The translations under genes were made by a program, and so were the position numbers. 64,000 bases of DNA from Micromonospora sp. FIMYZ51 (GTDB lineage Bacteria; Actinomycetota; Actinomycetes; Mycobacteriales; Micromonosporaceae). The notes beneath the pieces are model-generated. The model saw only the letters and a program-made list of their open reading frames with translations. It made no database searches and was not told where the DNA came from. This document shows positions 28,263 to 37,352 of this stretch, piece after piece; positions within the stretch are counted from its first letter, which is position 1, and each line of letters begins with the position of its first letter. Where the stretch lies: positions 5,638,501 through 5,702,500 of the forward strand of contig NZ_CP134706.1 of NCBI RefSeq assembly GCF_038246755.1, in the 5' to 3' direction.

Positions 28263-30776
28263 TCAGGCGGTCGTGGCGGCCACCGCCGTCCGGGCCAGCA
28301 GGGCGCGGCGCAGGTCGTCGTCGGCGTCGACGACCACCCGGCGCAACCCGGGGGTGAGGTCGTCGCGGGCGAGCAACGCCGCGGCTGCCTCCCGGGTGGA
28401 TTGCGCCACGGCGTAGCGGGGGAAGGCCAGCTCCGCCACCTCGTCGGCCACCCAGGGCGTACGCAGCCGCGCGGCGGCCGGCATGTCGGTGAAGTACCGC
28501 GCGACGTAGTCGGCGGTCAACTCCGCCTGCTCGGGTTGCCAGAAACCGGCAGCGGTCGCCTCGACCAGCCGGTTGGACAGCTCGGTGTTCGACACGATGA
28601 TCTCCCACCCGGCCCGCTTGGCCGCCGGGTCGGGCAGCGCCGCCCGGCATCTGGCGGCGCGCTCCGCGCCGGTGGCGCTCGGATCGGCCGCCGCCTCCGC
28701 CGCGATCTCGGCCTCGCCGGCCGCGCCCAGCAGCACCAGCCGGGCCAGGATCGCCCAACGCAGCTCCACGTCGACCGCCAGCCCCGCCGGTACGTCCCGG
28801 CCGGCGAGCCAGCCCCCGAGCAGGTCGGCGTCGGTGCTCGCGGCGATCAGCCCCCGCGCCGCGGCCAACTGCAACGACCCGCCCGGCGCGGCACCGTCGA
28901 GCAACCGCCGGCAGGAGTCGGCGAGCACCCCCAGGGCGGTCCGGCGGGCCGCCGGGTCGAGGTAGCGGTCCACCAACGAGCGGCTCAGCGCGAGCACGTC
29001 CTCGGCGATGATCACCTCGGTCTCGGTGGGCAACGCCGTCGCGATCAGCTCCACCACCGCGCCTACCGGTCGCTCGCCGTCGGTCGCCGCGTCCAGCGCC
29101 TCGCCCCAGAGCAGCGCCCGGGCCAGTGGGTCGGCCAGACGGGGCAACAGCTGCGGCACGGCATCGGCCGAGGCCGGATCGAGCCGGATCTTGGCGAAGG
29201 TCAGGTCACCGTCGTTGGGCAGCAGAACCGCCGCCGCCGGCGCACCGGCCAGCTCGGCAAGGACCGTACGCCCCTCGTCGACCTTCGGATCCAGGTCGAC
29301 CTCGACGCGCTCGGCGGTACCGTCGACGGCGTACCGGCCCACCCCGATGCGGTGCGGGCGCAGCACCGGGTGCGTCGGCGGCGCGGTCTGCGCGACGACC
29401 ACCTCGGTGTACCGGCCCTGGCCGTCCACGGTCACCTCGGCCCGGAGCGTGTTCACCTGAGCGGTCCGCAACCAACTCTGCGCCCAGCCGCCGAGATCCC
29501 GACCACTGGCGGCGGAGAGGCTGGCCAGCAGGTCCGCCAGGGTGGCGTTGCCGAACCGGTGCCGGGCGAAGTGGTCGTTCAGGCCGGCCAGGAAGGCGTC
29601 GTCACCGAGCCACGCCACCAACTGCCGCAGCACGCTGGCGCCCTTGGCGTACGAGATGCCGTCGAAGTTGAGCAGGCCCTCGGCGGAGTCGGCCACCTCT
29701 TGCGGGGCCACCGGGTGGGTCGAGGGGCGCTGGTCGGCGGCGTAGCCTCCCGCCTTGCGGCGCAGCGCGAAGGTCGTCCACGCGCCGTCGAACCGGGTCG
29801 CCTCGGCGGTGACCCGGGTGCCCAGGTACTCCGCGAACGACTCGTTCAGCCACAGGTCGTCCCACCAGCGCATGGTGACCAGGTCACCGAACCACATGTG
29901 CGCCATCTCGTGGGCGATGACGGTGGCCCGCAGCTCGCGCTGGGTATCGGTGACCGCCGACCGGAAGATGTAGTCGTCGCGGAAGGTGACCAGGCCCGGA
30001 TTCTCCATGGCACCGGCGTTGAACTCCGGCACGAACGCCTGGTCGTACTTGCCGAACGGGTAGCGCTCGTCGAAGAGCTGGTGGAAACGGTCCAGGCACT
30101 GCTTGGTGACGGTGAAGATCTCCTCCGCGTCGGCGTCCAGGTGCTCGGCGAGCGAACGTCGGCAGTAGACGGCGAGCGGGATGCCGTCGTGACTGTCCCG
30201 GCGTACGTGCCAGGGACCGGCGACCAGGGTGAAGAAGTACGTCGCGATGGGCAGGGTGGGCGCGAACTCCCAGCGTCCCGGGCTCGGATTGGCGGCCAGC
30301 TCGGCATTTGCCGCGACCGTCCAGTGCGGCGGTGCGGTGACCGAGAGGGTGACCGGCGCCTTCAGGTCAGGCTGGTCGAAGGCGGCGAAGATGCGCTGCA
30401 CATCGTCCAGGAAGGACATCGCGTAGAGATAGGTCTCGCCGTCGGCCGGATCGACGAACCGGTGCATCCCCTCGCCGCTGTTCATGTACGCCATCTCGGC
30501 GTCGACGGTAAGCGTGTTCTCCTCGGTCAACCCGGTCAGCGGCAGCCGGTTGTCGACGAACGTGGCCGGGTCGAGGTCGGCGCCGTTGAGCCGTACCGCA
30601 AGCAGTTTCGCAGGCTTGACCTCGGCGAAGGTCTCGGTGGCGGTGGCCCGGAACCGGATCGTGACGTGCGAGCGGAACCGCTCTGCGTCCCCGGTCAGGT
30701 CGAGGTCCACCTGGTAGGACGTGACAGAGATCGACGCGCCACGCGCGGTCGACTCTGCACGGGTCAGGCTCGGCAT
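28263..30776 (-). CDS. pepN: aminopeptidase N (M1 family)
   Basis: A zinc aminopeptidase (837 residues) that removes N-terminal residues from peptides. It has the exopeptidase motif GAMENPG, the zinc site HEMAH with a downstream NESFAEY glutamate, and a long C-terminal ERAP1-like domain. The ATG at 30776 gives the usual start (MPSLTRAES). The much longer open frame upstream runs opposite the divergent DUF397 gene and is rejected. There is no signal peptide, so it is cytoplasmic. Confidence 0.96.
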   Translation of the reverse strand: MPSLTRAESTARGASISVTSYQVDLDLTGDAERFRSHVTIRFRATATETFAEVKPAKLLAVRLNGADLDPATFVDNRLPLTGLTEENTLTVDAEMAYMNSGEGMHRFVDPADGETYLYAMSFLDDVQRIFAAFDQPDLKAPVTLSVTAPPHWTVAANAELAANPSPGRWEFAPTLPIATYFFTLVAGPWHVRRDSHDGIPLAVYCRRSLAEHLDADAEEIFTVTKQCLDRFHQLFDERYPFGKYDQAFVPEFNAGAMENPGLVTFRDDYIFRSAVTDTQRELRATVIAHEMAHMWFGDLVTMRWWDDLWLNESFAEYLGTRVTAEATRFDGAWTTFALRRKAGGYAADQRPSTHPVAPQEVADSAEGLLNFDGISYAKGASVLRQLVAWLGDDAFLAGLNDHFARHRFGNATLADLLASLSAASGRDLGGWAQSWLRTAQVNTLRAEVTVDGQGRYTEVVVAQTAPPTHPVLRPHRIGVGRYAVDGTAERVEVDLDPKVDEGRTVLAELAGAPAAAVLLPNDGDLTFAKIRLDPASADAVPQLLPRLADPLARALLWGEALDAATDGERPVGAVVELIATALPTETEVIIAEDVLALSRSLVDRYLDPAARRTALGVLADSCRRLLDGAAPGGSLQLAAARGLIAASTDADLLGGWLAGRDVPAGLAVDVELRWAILARLVLLGAAGEAEIAAEAAADPSATGAERAARCRAALPDPAAKRAGWEIIVSNTELSNRLVEATAAGFWQPEQAELTADYVARYFTDMPAAARLRTPWVADEVAELAFPRYAVAQSTREAAAALLARDDLTPGLRRVVVDADDDLRRALLARTAVAATTA

Positions 30777-30843
30777 CCGCTTATCCTGCCCGATGGGCCG
30801 AGCAACCGGCTCGCCAATTCCCCTGACCCTGGAGGACCTGACC

Positions 30844-31062
30844 ATGACAACGCACCCCAAGGGCGACTTCGACCTCTCCCGCGCGGTCTGGCAGCGGGCC
30901 GAGGGCGACACCTCCGAGGCGGCGGTCGAGGTCGCCTTCGTCGACGACCTCATCGGCATGCGCAACTCCGCCGAGCCGGACGGCCCGGTGCTGGTCTTCA
31001 CCAAGGCCGAGTGGGACGCCTTCGTCGCGGGTGCCCAGGACGGCGAGTTCGACCTGGACTGA
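30844..31062 (+). CDS. DUF397 domain protein
   Basis: A 72-residue protein with the DUF397 pattern: a Trp-containing N-terminal part, VEVAFVDDLIGMRNS, and an F-x-K-x-E-W-x-A-F block near the end. These small proteins are common in actinobacteria, often beside a helix-turn-helix regulator and acting as its antagonist, but no such regulator is adjacent here. The ATG follows GGAGG. It is divergent from pepN, with 67 bp between the starts. Confidence 0.88.
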   Translation: MTTHPKGDFDLSRAVWQRAEGDTSEAAVEVAFVDDLIGMRNSAEPDGPVLVFTKAEWDAFVAGAQDGEFDLD

Positions 31063-31121
31063 CTCCCCGGCGACGGCGGAGCGGCCCACGCGTCGGCACC
31101 GGCGGGCGACGCACCGGCTGA

Positions 31122-31155
31122 CTCCGCCGAAGGGCCGTCCGGCCCCTCGGCGGAG
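31122..31155. terminator. bidirectional hairpin terminator
   Basis: Outer stem CTCCGCCGA with its complement TCGGCGGAG and inner stem GGGCC/GGCCC around GTCC. It lies between the convergent DUF397 and alcohol dehydrogenase genes, 5 bp from the dehydrogenase stop. Confidence 0.87.
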
Positions 31156-31160
31156 CACGG

Positions 31161-32333
31161 TCAGGCCGGATGCAACACGGTACGCAGGCAGCCGTCCTGC
31201 TTCTTCTCGAAGATCTCGTAGCCCCGCGCGCCCTGCTCCAACGACATCGGATGGGTGGCCAGGTAGCCAGGGTCGATCTCGCCGGCGGCGAGCCGGTCCA
31301 GCAGCATCGGGATGTAGCGCTGCGCGTGCATCTGGCCCATCCGCAGCACCAGCGCCTTGTTCATCGCGGCACCCAGCGGGAACTTGTCCACCAGGCCAGC
31401 GTACACGCCGACGATGCTGACCGTGCCGCCCTTGCGGGCCGCCATGATCGCCTGCCGGACGGAGGTCGGCCGATCGGTCTGCAACCGGGCGCTCTGCTTG
31501 GCCCGGTCGTACGCGTACGCCGGACCGACGTCGTGCGATTCCATGCCGACCGCCTCGATACAGGCGTCCGGTCCCCGGCCGGCGGTCAACTCGCGCAGCG
31601 CCTCAAGCACGTCGGTCTCGGCGTAGTTGACGGTCTCCACGCCCAGCCGGTCGGCGGCGGTGGCCAGCCGCTCCGGCAGCCGGTCCACCATGATGACCCG
31701 TTCCGCGCCGAGCAACTGGGCGGCCCGGGCGGCCATCTGGCCGACGCCACCGGCACCCCACACCGCGACCACCTCGCCGCCGCTGAGGTTGCAGAAGTCG
31801 GCGGCCATCCAGCCGGTGGGCATCGCGTCGGAGGCGAAGACCACTGCGTCGTCGGGCACCCCGTCGGGCACCTTGAACGCACCGACGTCGCCGAACGGCA
31901 CCCGCACGTACTCGGCGTGGCTGCCGGAGTAGCCACCGGCGGCGTGCGAGTAGCCGAGAATGCCGGCGGGCGAGTGCCCCCACAGTTTCTCGGTGAAGAC
32001 CGGCTGCGGATTGGAGTTGTCGCAGAGCGAGTACTGCTCGGTGCGGCAGTACCAGCAGCCGCCGCAGGCCACCACCGAACCGACCACCACCCGGTCGCCG
32101 ACGGCGAGGCGGCGCACCCCGGGGCCGGTCTCCACCACCTCGCCCATGAACTCGTGGCCGAGGATGTCGCCCTCCCGCATGGCGGGCAGGTACCCGTTGA
32201 TCAGATGCAGGTCCGAGCCGCAGACGCTGCTCGCCCGGACCTTGACGATGATGTCGCCGTCGGCGCGGACGGCCGGCTCCGGCACATCGCGTACCTTCAG
32301 CTTGCCGACGCCCTCCCAGCACAGCGCCCTCAT
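31161..32333 (-). CDS. zinc-dependent alcohol dehydrogenase (MDR family)
   Basis: A 390-residue medium-chain dehydrogenase similar to formaldehyde-dehydrogenase-like enzymes. Catalytic zinc ligands include C38 (CGSDLH) and H60-E61 (GHEFMGEV). The structural zinc cluster is CGGCWYCRTEQYSLC, and the cofactor motif is WGAGGVGQMAA. The substrate is unknown. It overlaps the upstream SRPBCC gene by 4 bp (ATGA), so the two probably form an operon ended by the terminator at 31122-31155. Confidence 0.92.
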   Translation of the reverse strand: MRALCWEGVGKLKVRDVPEPAVRADGDIIVKVRASSVCGSDLHLINGYLPAMREGDILGHEFMGEVVETGPGVRRLAVGDRVVVGSVVACGGCWYCRTEQYSLCDNSNPQPVFTEKLWGHSPAGILGYSHAAGGYSGSHAEYVRVPFGDVGAFKVPDGVPDDAVVFASDAMPTGWMAADFCNLSGGEVVAVWGAGGVGQMAARAAQLLGAERVIMVDRLPERLATAADRLGVETVNYAETDVLEALRELTAGRGPDACIEAVGMESHDVGPAYAYDRAKQSARLQTDRPTSVRQAIMAARKGGTVSIVGVYAGLVDKFPLGAAMNKALVLRMGQMHAQRYIPMLLDRLAAGEIDPGYLATHPMSLEQGARGYEIFEKKQDGCLRTVLHPA

Positions 32334-32977
32334 GCCCGTCCTCCCGTCGACAACCGCTCACGCACCTTGTCGGTGGCCCGTTCCTGCCTTCGGTTGCGTC
32401 CGGCGGGATCGCGTCGGGTATCGATCGCCTGACCGCACTCGATAAGCGACTTCGCCCGGCGTAGCGTGTCGCGCAGCCGCAGGTCCGGCTCGTCGGCACG
32501 GGCCAGGCCGAGCGCTCGGCGCACCGGAGAGGAGCGGTACCGCAACTCGGCGCGGATCTCGGTGCCCCGGCCCTGCGGGGCGGGCGACAACTCGATCGTG
32601 CCCTGCTGCTCCGGACCGTCGGTGACCCGCCAGCTCAGCCGGCCCGGACCGGTGACGGTGATCTCGGCCCGCCACTCGGTGCCGGCCCCGGACGGGTCAT
32701 GCGCCACCACCCGCCAGTGCTCGTCGTCGATCTGCTCCAGCGTCGCCCACTCGGCCAGCGCGCGGTCCAGTCGCTGGCGGTCGGTCCAGAAGCCGATCAC
32801 CGCCTCGACCGGCCGGTCGACCGTCACCCCGCGCCGCACCACGTACCAGCCGTCCATCTTCTCGGGCTGGTGCCGGTGCCGCCGTCGGGCCACCATCCGG
32901 CCCACGCCCACGCCCACCCCGACAGCGGTCACGGCGGCGGTGCCGAGCAGGGCCCATCTCGTTCCGTTGCTCGTCAT
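32330..32977 (-). CDS. SRPBCC family protein with N-terminal membrane segment
   Basis: A 215-residue protein. Residues 8-30 form a hydrophobic segment (WALLGTAAVTAVGVGVGVG) and an arginine/histidine-rich stretch follows. The rest matches a START/polyketide-cyclase-like SRPBCC fold (VDRPVEAVIGFWTD… ). Such domains bind hydrophobic ligands; the ligand is unknown. The ATG follows GGAG. It is coupled to the dehydrogenase by the 4-bp overlap. Confidence 0.83.
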   Translation of the reverse strand: MTSNGTRWALLGTAAVTAVGVGVGVGRMVARRRHRHQPEKMDGWYVVRRGVTVDRPVEAVIGFWTDRQRLDRALAEWATLEQIDDEHWRVVAHDPSGAGTEWRAEITVTGPGRLSWRVTDGPEQQGTIELSPAPQGRGTEIRAELRYRSSPVRRALGLARADEPDLRLRDTLRRAKSLIECGQAIDTRRDPAGRNRRQERATDKVRERLSTGGRA

Positions 32978-33103
32978 CACGTCTCCTTCGCCAGAGGGCG
33001 TCCGGCAGCGGACGCCCCGTACGAGCGCTACCCGACACGGTGCTCCCGAAACGGCGCCCAGCAGGCGATCAGCGGCCGGTCGAGGGGCCCCCGAAGGGCG
33101 ACC

Positions 33104-33140
33104 GTGGCCCGCACGGCGGTGTGCCGTACGGGCCACGGGG
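33104..33140 (-). terminator. terminator of the DUF3618 operon
   Basis: A long stem CCGTGGCCCG continuing into ACGGC with one G·T-type mismatch, and its complement ending CGGGCCACGG, with a short loop. It lies about 25 bp beyond the stop of the DUF3618 gene on the minus strand. Confidence 0.85.
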
Positions 33141-33163
33141 CGGCCGGCGGGTAGGTGATGTCG

Positions 33164-33814
33164 TCAGGAGCGCACCTCGTCGCGGGCGTGCCGGGCCTGC
33201 TCGCCGACGTCCTGGGCAGCGGTGCGGGTGTCGTCCCGGACCGTCTGCGCGGCCTCCCGGGCGGTGCCCTTGACCGACTCGGCCGCCTGCTGGGCCGGCT
33301 CGCGCAGTTCCTGGGTGACCTCGTTGGCCACCCGGCTCAGCTGCTCGGTGACCATTCCGCCGTGCTCGCCGGCCTTCTGTCGTACCTGGGTGGCCAGCTG
33401 CTGCTCGCGGCGGCTCGCCGGGATGAGCGAGGAGGCGAGCATCCCGACGCCGAAGGCGATCAGGCCGGCGGCCAGCGGGTTGCCCTCGGACTTGCGTCGA
33501 ATGGCCTGCGGGGCGCGGTGCGCGGCGTCGTTTACGGTCGAGGCCGCCGAGTGCGCGGCGTCGCCGACGGCGGAGGCCGCCGACGAGGCGCGGTCGCCGA
33601 CCGAGTGGGCGCCGTGGCTGGTGCGGTGGCCGAGATCGGATGCGGTTCCCATTACCGTCTCCCTCACATTCTGCAACGCGGTACGCACCCGCTGCTTACG
33701 GTCGTTGACGATCCGGCCCGGGCTGACCTTGTACGCCAGGGCGTCCACGTCAGAACTCAGGTGGCTACGGGTGGCTTCGATCTCCCGGCGGATCTGGTCG
33801 GGATCGGTGCTCAT
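33164..33814 (-). CDS. DUF3618 domain protein, repetitive helical tail
   Basis: A 216-residue protein. Residues 1-45 carry the DUF3618 motif (DPDQIRREIEATRSHLSSDVDALAYKVSP). The middle is an Ala/Ser-rich heptad-like region, followed by one hydrophobic segment (NPLAAGLIAFGVGMLASSLIP). The C-terminal part is again an Ala/Glu/Arg-rich amphipathic helix resembling LEA-type or apolipoprotein-like repeats. It is probably a membrane-associated envelope-stress protein. The ATG overlaps the stop of the upstream holin-fold gene (ATGA). Confidence 0.83.
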   Translation of the reverse strand: MSTDPDQIRREIEATRSHLSSDVDALAYKVSPGRIVNDRKQRVRTALQNVRETVMGTASDLGHRTSHGAHSVGDRASSAASAVGDAAHSAASTVNDAAHRAPQAIRRKSEGNPLAAGLIAFGVGMLASSLIPASRREQQLATQVRQKAGEHGGMVTEQLSRVANEVTQELREPAQQAAESVKGTAREAAQTVRDDTRTAAQDVGEQARHARDEVRS

Positions 33815-34260
33815 CGGGTCACTCCCTCCGGGTGCGGCTTGAGCGCGTCGGGGATGCGCTGCACGCTGTCGTTTGTCTGCTTCAGGCCACGGATGCGCTC
33901 GGCGTTGCGACGGCCCAGTACGTAGAGGACCGCCGCGATCGCGGCCCACAGGATGGCCACGATCAGTCCGGCCCAGCCGGCATCCATGACGTTTGACAGC
34001 CCGGCCCAGAGCGCCAGCGACAGGAAGAGCGCGACCATGTACGCGCCGAACCCGGCCCCGCCGAAGAGGCCGGCGGCCTTGCCCGCCTTCTTCCCCTCCT
34101 GGCGGATCTCGGCCTTGGCCAGTTCCACCTCCTGCCGCATCAGGGTGGACAGGTCGCTGGTGACCTGGCGCATCAGCTCACCGATCGAGCTGCTCTTGAC
34201 CTCCGCTGCCCGCTGGCGGTAGTCGGAGTCGACTCCGGGATCCTGCGTCGGTGCGGTCAT
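33811..34260 (-). CDS. actinobacterial holin-superfamily III membrane protein
   Basis: A 149-residue protein with a cytoplasmic helical N-terminus (SSIGELMRQVTSDLSTLMRQEVELAKAEI) and two transmembrane helices, the usual layout of the 'phage holin family/DUF1469' proteins of actinobacterial chromosomes. No phage genes are nearby, and the typical partner is a DUF3618 gene, so a lysis role is unlikely. It is translationally coupled to the DUF3618 gene. Confidence 0.87.
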   Translation of the reverse strand: MTAPTQDPGVDSDYRQRAAEVKSSSIGELMRQVTSDLSTLMRQEVELAKAEIRQEGKKAGKAAGLFGGAGFGAYMVALFLSLALWAGLSNVMDAGWAGLIVAILWAAIAAVLYVLGRRNAERIRGLKQTNDSVQRIPDALKPHPEGVTR

Positions 34261-34291
34261 CGCGTCGCCTCCTTCCGGAATGCTCGGGCCG

Positions 34292-35083
34292 TCACCGGGC
34301 GGTCCCGCTCGACGGCATCCCGGGCAGCGGGTCGGTCTGGCCCACCGGCGGCAGCGGGTCGGTCTGACGCACCGGCGGCAGCGGGTCGGTCTGACGCACC
34401 GGCGGCAGCGGGTCGGTCTGACGCACCGGCGGCAGCGGGTCGGTCTGGCCCACCGGCGGCAGCGGGTCGAGGTAGCCGCCCGGCGGTACGGCGTCCGGCA
34501 CCGCGCGCTGCGCGGGGGGCGCAGCCGTCGTCGGCAGGACGGCGGTGCGGTCCGGGTCGTACCCGGGCCCGTCGTCGCCGGTCGCGGAGAGATTGCGGGT
34601 CAGCCGGCCGGCCACCACACCGAGCAGCGCGGCGCCGACCAGAAAGGTGCCGGGGTTGCGGCGGGCGTAGTCGCGTACCTCGGTGAGCAGGTCACCTGGC
34701 TCGCGCCGCTCCAGCCAGCCGGCCACTCCGTGCACCCGCTCGGCGGCCTGGCGGGCCACCTCGCTCACCGGGCCATCCTGGCCACCGTTGTCGGCCATCG
34801 CGCGCATCTCGTCAGCCAGCGAGTGCAGGCCACCGGCGGCCCGACGCTGCTGCTCGCCGGCCTGGCCGGCAAGCGTCGTACGGGCCTCGCCGTACAGGTC
34901 ACGGGCCTGGCGGGCGGCCTCCCGGCCGACCTCCTTGCCCTGCTCCCGCGCGGTTTCGGCGACCGCGCCACCGGCGTGCGCCGCCTCCGAGCCGACCTGC
35001 CGGGCCTGCTCGCGTACGCCGCCGCTGCCATTCGGCGAATCAGGTGCCTGGGTCGCGGGGGTGGATGACAGGTCGTAGGTCAT
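34292..35083 (-). CDS. low-complexity membrane protein with nonapeptide repeats
   Basis: A 263-residue protein of unknown function and the first gene of the three-gene cluster with the holin-fold and DUF3618 genes. The N-terminal 150 residues are Ala/Glu/Gln/Arg-rich amphipathic helix (REQARQVGSEAAHAGG…). One transmembrane segment follows (NPGTFLVGAALLGVVAG), homologous in feel to the NPLAAGLIAFGVG segment of the DUF3618 protein. The C-terminus has five to six copies of DPLPPVRQT. The ATG at 35083 is 30 bp from the previous in-frame candidate and gives a sensible start. Confidence 0.78.
   Translation of the reverse strand: MTYDLSSTPATQAPDSPNGSGGVREQARQVGSEAAHAGGAVAETAREQGKEVGREAARQARDLYGEARTTLAGQAGEQQRRAAGGLHSLADEMRAMADNGGQDGPVSEVARQAAERVHGVAGWLERREPGDLLTEVRDYARRNPGTFLVGAALLGVVAGRLTRNLSATGDDGPGYDPDRTAVLPTTAAPPAQRAVPDAVPPGGYLDPLPPVGQTDPLPPVRQTDPLPPVRQTDPLPPVRQTDPLPPVGQTDPLPGMPSSGTAR
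34324..34470. repeat. 27-bp in-frame tandem repeat
   Basis: Five full 27-bp units (GCAGCGGGTCGGTCTG followed by 11 bases ending ACCGGCG) and a partial sixth, inside the 3' end of the gene at 34292-35083. Each encodes the nonapeptide DPLPPVRQT or its G variant. The three central units are identical in DNA. Confidence 0.92.
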
Positions 35084-35326
35084 GATGTCCCTTCCACTGC
35101 GATTCCTCGCGGTCATTTCGGGGGGTGCGGCGGACGGACTTGCCGCCGCCATTGATCACCTACCCTGAGCCCGGCCGCCCATGCCTGATTCGTCGTTTCT
35201 CTGCGGGATCGTCCGCCGGCCGACAAAAATGAGGGGTCAACGGGCCATCGAGATCGCCGGGTACGGTGCTGCACCTCGCCGCCCCGGCGGCCACCGGCCT
35301 CTCCCTGATGCACAGAGGTGACATCG

Positions 35327-35803
35327 ATGGCGCATCGGTCAGACCGGGGCCGGACGGGCCGCAGCCGGGTCCAACTCGCCGCCCTCGCGGTGGCGCTGCT
35401 CTTCCTGGTCCTCGGTGTGGCCGGTTTCATCCCGGGGATCACCACCGACTACGGCGAGATGTCCTTCGCCGGGCACCACTCGAAGGCGAAGCTACTCGGC
35501 CTGTTCCAGGTCTCGATCCTGCACAACCTGCTGCACCTCGGCTTCGGCCTGATCGGTCTGGTGCTGGCCCGCCGGGTGGCCGGTGCGCGGTTCTTCCTGG
35601 TCGGCGGCGGCGCGATCTACCTCGTGCTGTGGCTGTACGGGTGGGCGGTCGAGGACGAGAGCGCGGCCAACTTCATCCCGGTCAACGGCGCCGACGATTT
35701 CCTGCACCTGGGACTCGGCTTCGGCATGCTGGCCCTGGGCCTGCTGCTCTCCAACAACGTGGGCACCGGCACTCCGCCGGACACCCCCTTCGACCGCCCC
35801 TGA
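35327..35803 (+). CDS. DUF4383 family membrane protein
   Basis: A 158-residue protein with four hydrophobic segments and the family motifs KLLGLFQVSILHNLLHLGFGLIGL and DDFLHLGLGFGMLALGLLL; function unknown. I chose the ATG at 35327, 6 bases after GAGGTGA; a GTG nine bases upstream is the alternative. The gene stands alone, convergent with obg, with only 9 bp between the stops. Confidence 0.9.
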   Translation: MAHRSDRGRTGRSRVQLAALAVALLFLVLGVAGFIPGITTDYGEMSFAGHHSKAKLLGLFQVSILHNLLHLGFGLIGLVLARRVAGARFFLVGGGAIYLVLWLYGWAVEDESAANFIPVNGADDFLHLGLGFGMLALGLLLSNNVGTGTPPDTPFDRP

Positions 35804-35812
35804 CCCACGCGG

Positions 35813-37261
35813 CTATTCGACCTCGTCCGGTTGGGGGGTCGGCTCGTCCTCGTCGGCGGGCCGCTGCCGGCGGGCCTTGCGGGCCGCCAGCCGCTCGGCG
35901 GCGCTGGCCCGGGTCGGCCGCTCCTCCAGCCGGACGTCGCGACCGCGCGCACCGGGCACGAACTCGGCACCGGCGTAGAGCGTCGGCTGCCAGTCGAACT
36001 CCCGCTCGCCGATGCGGACCAGGTCACCGGGCTGGGCACCCGCCTTGGCCAGCTTCTCCTCCACACCCAGCCGGGCCAGCCGGTCGGCGAGGTAGCCGAC
36101 CGCCTCGTCGTTGTCGAAGTTCGTCTGGCGCACCCACCGCTCCGGCCGGGCCCCGAGCACCGTGTACGAACCGTCCTTCTCCGCCTCGATGGTGAACCCG
36201 GCGTCGTCGACCGCCCTCGGCCGGAGCACGATCCGGGTCGGCTCGGCCGGCGGCGTCGCCGCCCGCGCCTGCTCGACCAGTTCGGCAAGCGCGAAGGTGA
36301 ACTCCTTGAGCCCCTCCCGGGTGGCCGCCGACACCTCGAAGACCCGCAGGCCACGCGCTGCCAGGTCGGGCCGGACGATCTCGGCGAGGTCACGGCCGTC
36401 GGGCACGTCGATCTTGTTGAGCGCGACAAGTCGCGGCCGGTCCGCCAGGCCGCCGTACGCGGTCAGCTCCGCCTCGATGGTGTCGATGTCGGCCAACGGA
36501 TCCCGGCCGGGCTCCAGGGTAGCGGTGTCGATCACGTGCACCAGCACGGCGCAGCGTTCGACGTGCCGCAGGAACTCCAGCCCGAGCCCCTTGCCGGTGG
36601 CCGCGCCCGGAATCAGACCGGGCACGTCGGCGACCGTGAAGGTGTGGTTGTCGACCCGGACCACACCGAGGTTCGGTACCAGCGTGGTGAACGGGTAGTC
36701 GGCGATCTTCGGCTTGGCGGCGGAGATCACCGAGATCAGCGACGACTTACCGGCCGACGGGAAACCGACCAGGCCGACGTCGGCGACGCTCTTGAGCTCC
36801 AGCACCACGTCCAGTTGCTCACCCGGCTCGCCCAGTTCGGCGAAGCCGGGCGCCTTACGGCGGGCGTTGGCCAGCGAGGCGTTGCCTCGGCCACCGCGCC
36901 CACCCCGGGCCACCTCGAAGGTGGTCCCGGCACCGACCATGTCGGCCAGCACGGTGCCGTCCAGGGTCTGCACCACCGTGCCGTCGGGCACCGTGAGCAC
37001 CAGGTCGGCACCGTTGGCGCCGTCCCGGTTCGAACCCGCGCCACCGCGGCCGTTCGACGCCTTGACGTGCGGCCGGAAGTGGAAGTCGAGAAGCGTGTGC
37101 ACCTGCGGGTCGACCACCAGGGAGACGCTGCCGCCGTGCCCGCCGTTACCCCCGTCGGGGCCGCCGAACGGCTTGAACTTCTCCCGGTGGATCGAGACAC
37201 AACCGTGCCCGCCGTCGCCGGCCTGTAGGTGCAGGACGACCCGGTCAACGAAGGTAGTCAC
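35813..37261 (-). CDS. obg: GTPase Obg (CgtA)
   Basis: A large-subunit assembly GTPase (482 residues). The glycine-rich Obg fold covers residues 1-158, the G domain begins with [11 protein letters not shown] at 166-176 and contains DVPGLIPGA and NKID, and a C-terminal OCT domain follows. A charged tail of about 40 residues is longer than in E. coli, as is usual in actinobacteria. It follows rpmA by 91 bp with a hairpin between them, giving the typical rplU–rpmA–obg order. Confidence 0.97.
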   Translation of the reverse strand: MTTFVDRVVLHLQAGDGGHGCVSIHREKFKPFGGPDGGNGGHGGSVSLVVDPQVHTLLDFHFRPHVKASNGRGGAGSNRDGANGADLVLTVPDGTVVQTLDGTVLADMVGAGTTFEVARGGRGGRGNASLANARRKAPGFAELGEPGEQLDVVLELKSVADVGLVGFPSAGKSSLISVISAAKPKIADYPFTTLVPNLGVVRVDNHTFTVADVPGLIPGAATGKGLGLEFLRHVERCAVLVHVIDTATLEPGRDPLADIDTIEAELTAYGGLADRPRLVALNKIDVPDGRDLAEIVRPDLAARGLRVFEVSAATREGLKEFTFALAELVEQARAATPPAEPTRIVLRPRAVDDAGFTIEAEKDGSYTVLGARPERWVRQTNFDNDEAVGYLADRLARLGVEEKLAKAGAQPGDLVRIGEREFDWQPTLYAGAEFVPGARGRDVRLEERPTRASAAERLAARKARRQRPADEDEPTPQPDEVE

Positions 37262-37306
37262 GCCGCAATCCTTCCAGCGGGGATCGCCCCCGCGCGAGAA
37301 AAGGCG

Positions 37307-37340
37307 AAGCGGGCCGGGACATCAGGTCCACGGCCCGCTT
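37307..37340 (-). terminator. hairpin between rpmA and obg
   Basis: Stem AAGCGGGCCG with complement CGGCCCGCTT and an inner GGAC/GTCC pairing, followed on the minus strand by a short T-rich stretch. It probably reduces read-through from the ribosomal protein genes into obg. Confidence 0.8.
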
Positions 37341-37352
37341 GTCGCTTTTGAG

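Noticed and set aside
28260..31121. Open frame of over 900 codons on the plus strand opposite pepN
   Set aside because: Shadow of pepN's third-position GC bias; no recognisable motif and it would also overlap the DUF397 gene.
33811..34260. Prophage remnant suggested by the holin-family protein
   Set aside because: No integrase, lysin or structural genes; this holin-fold family is a regular chromosomal partner of DUF3618 genes in actinobacteria.
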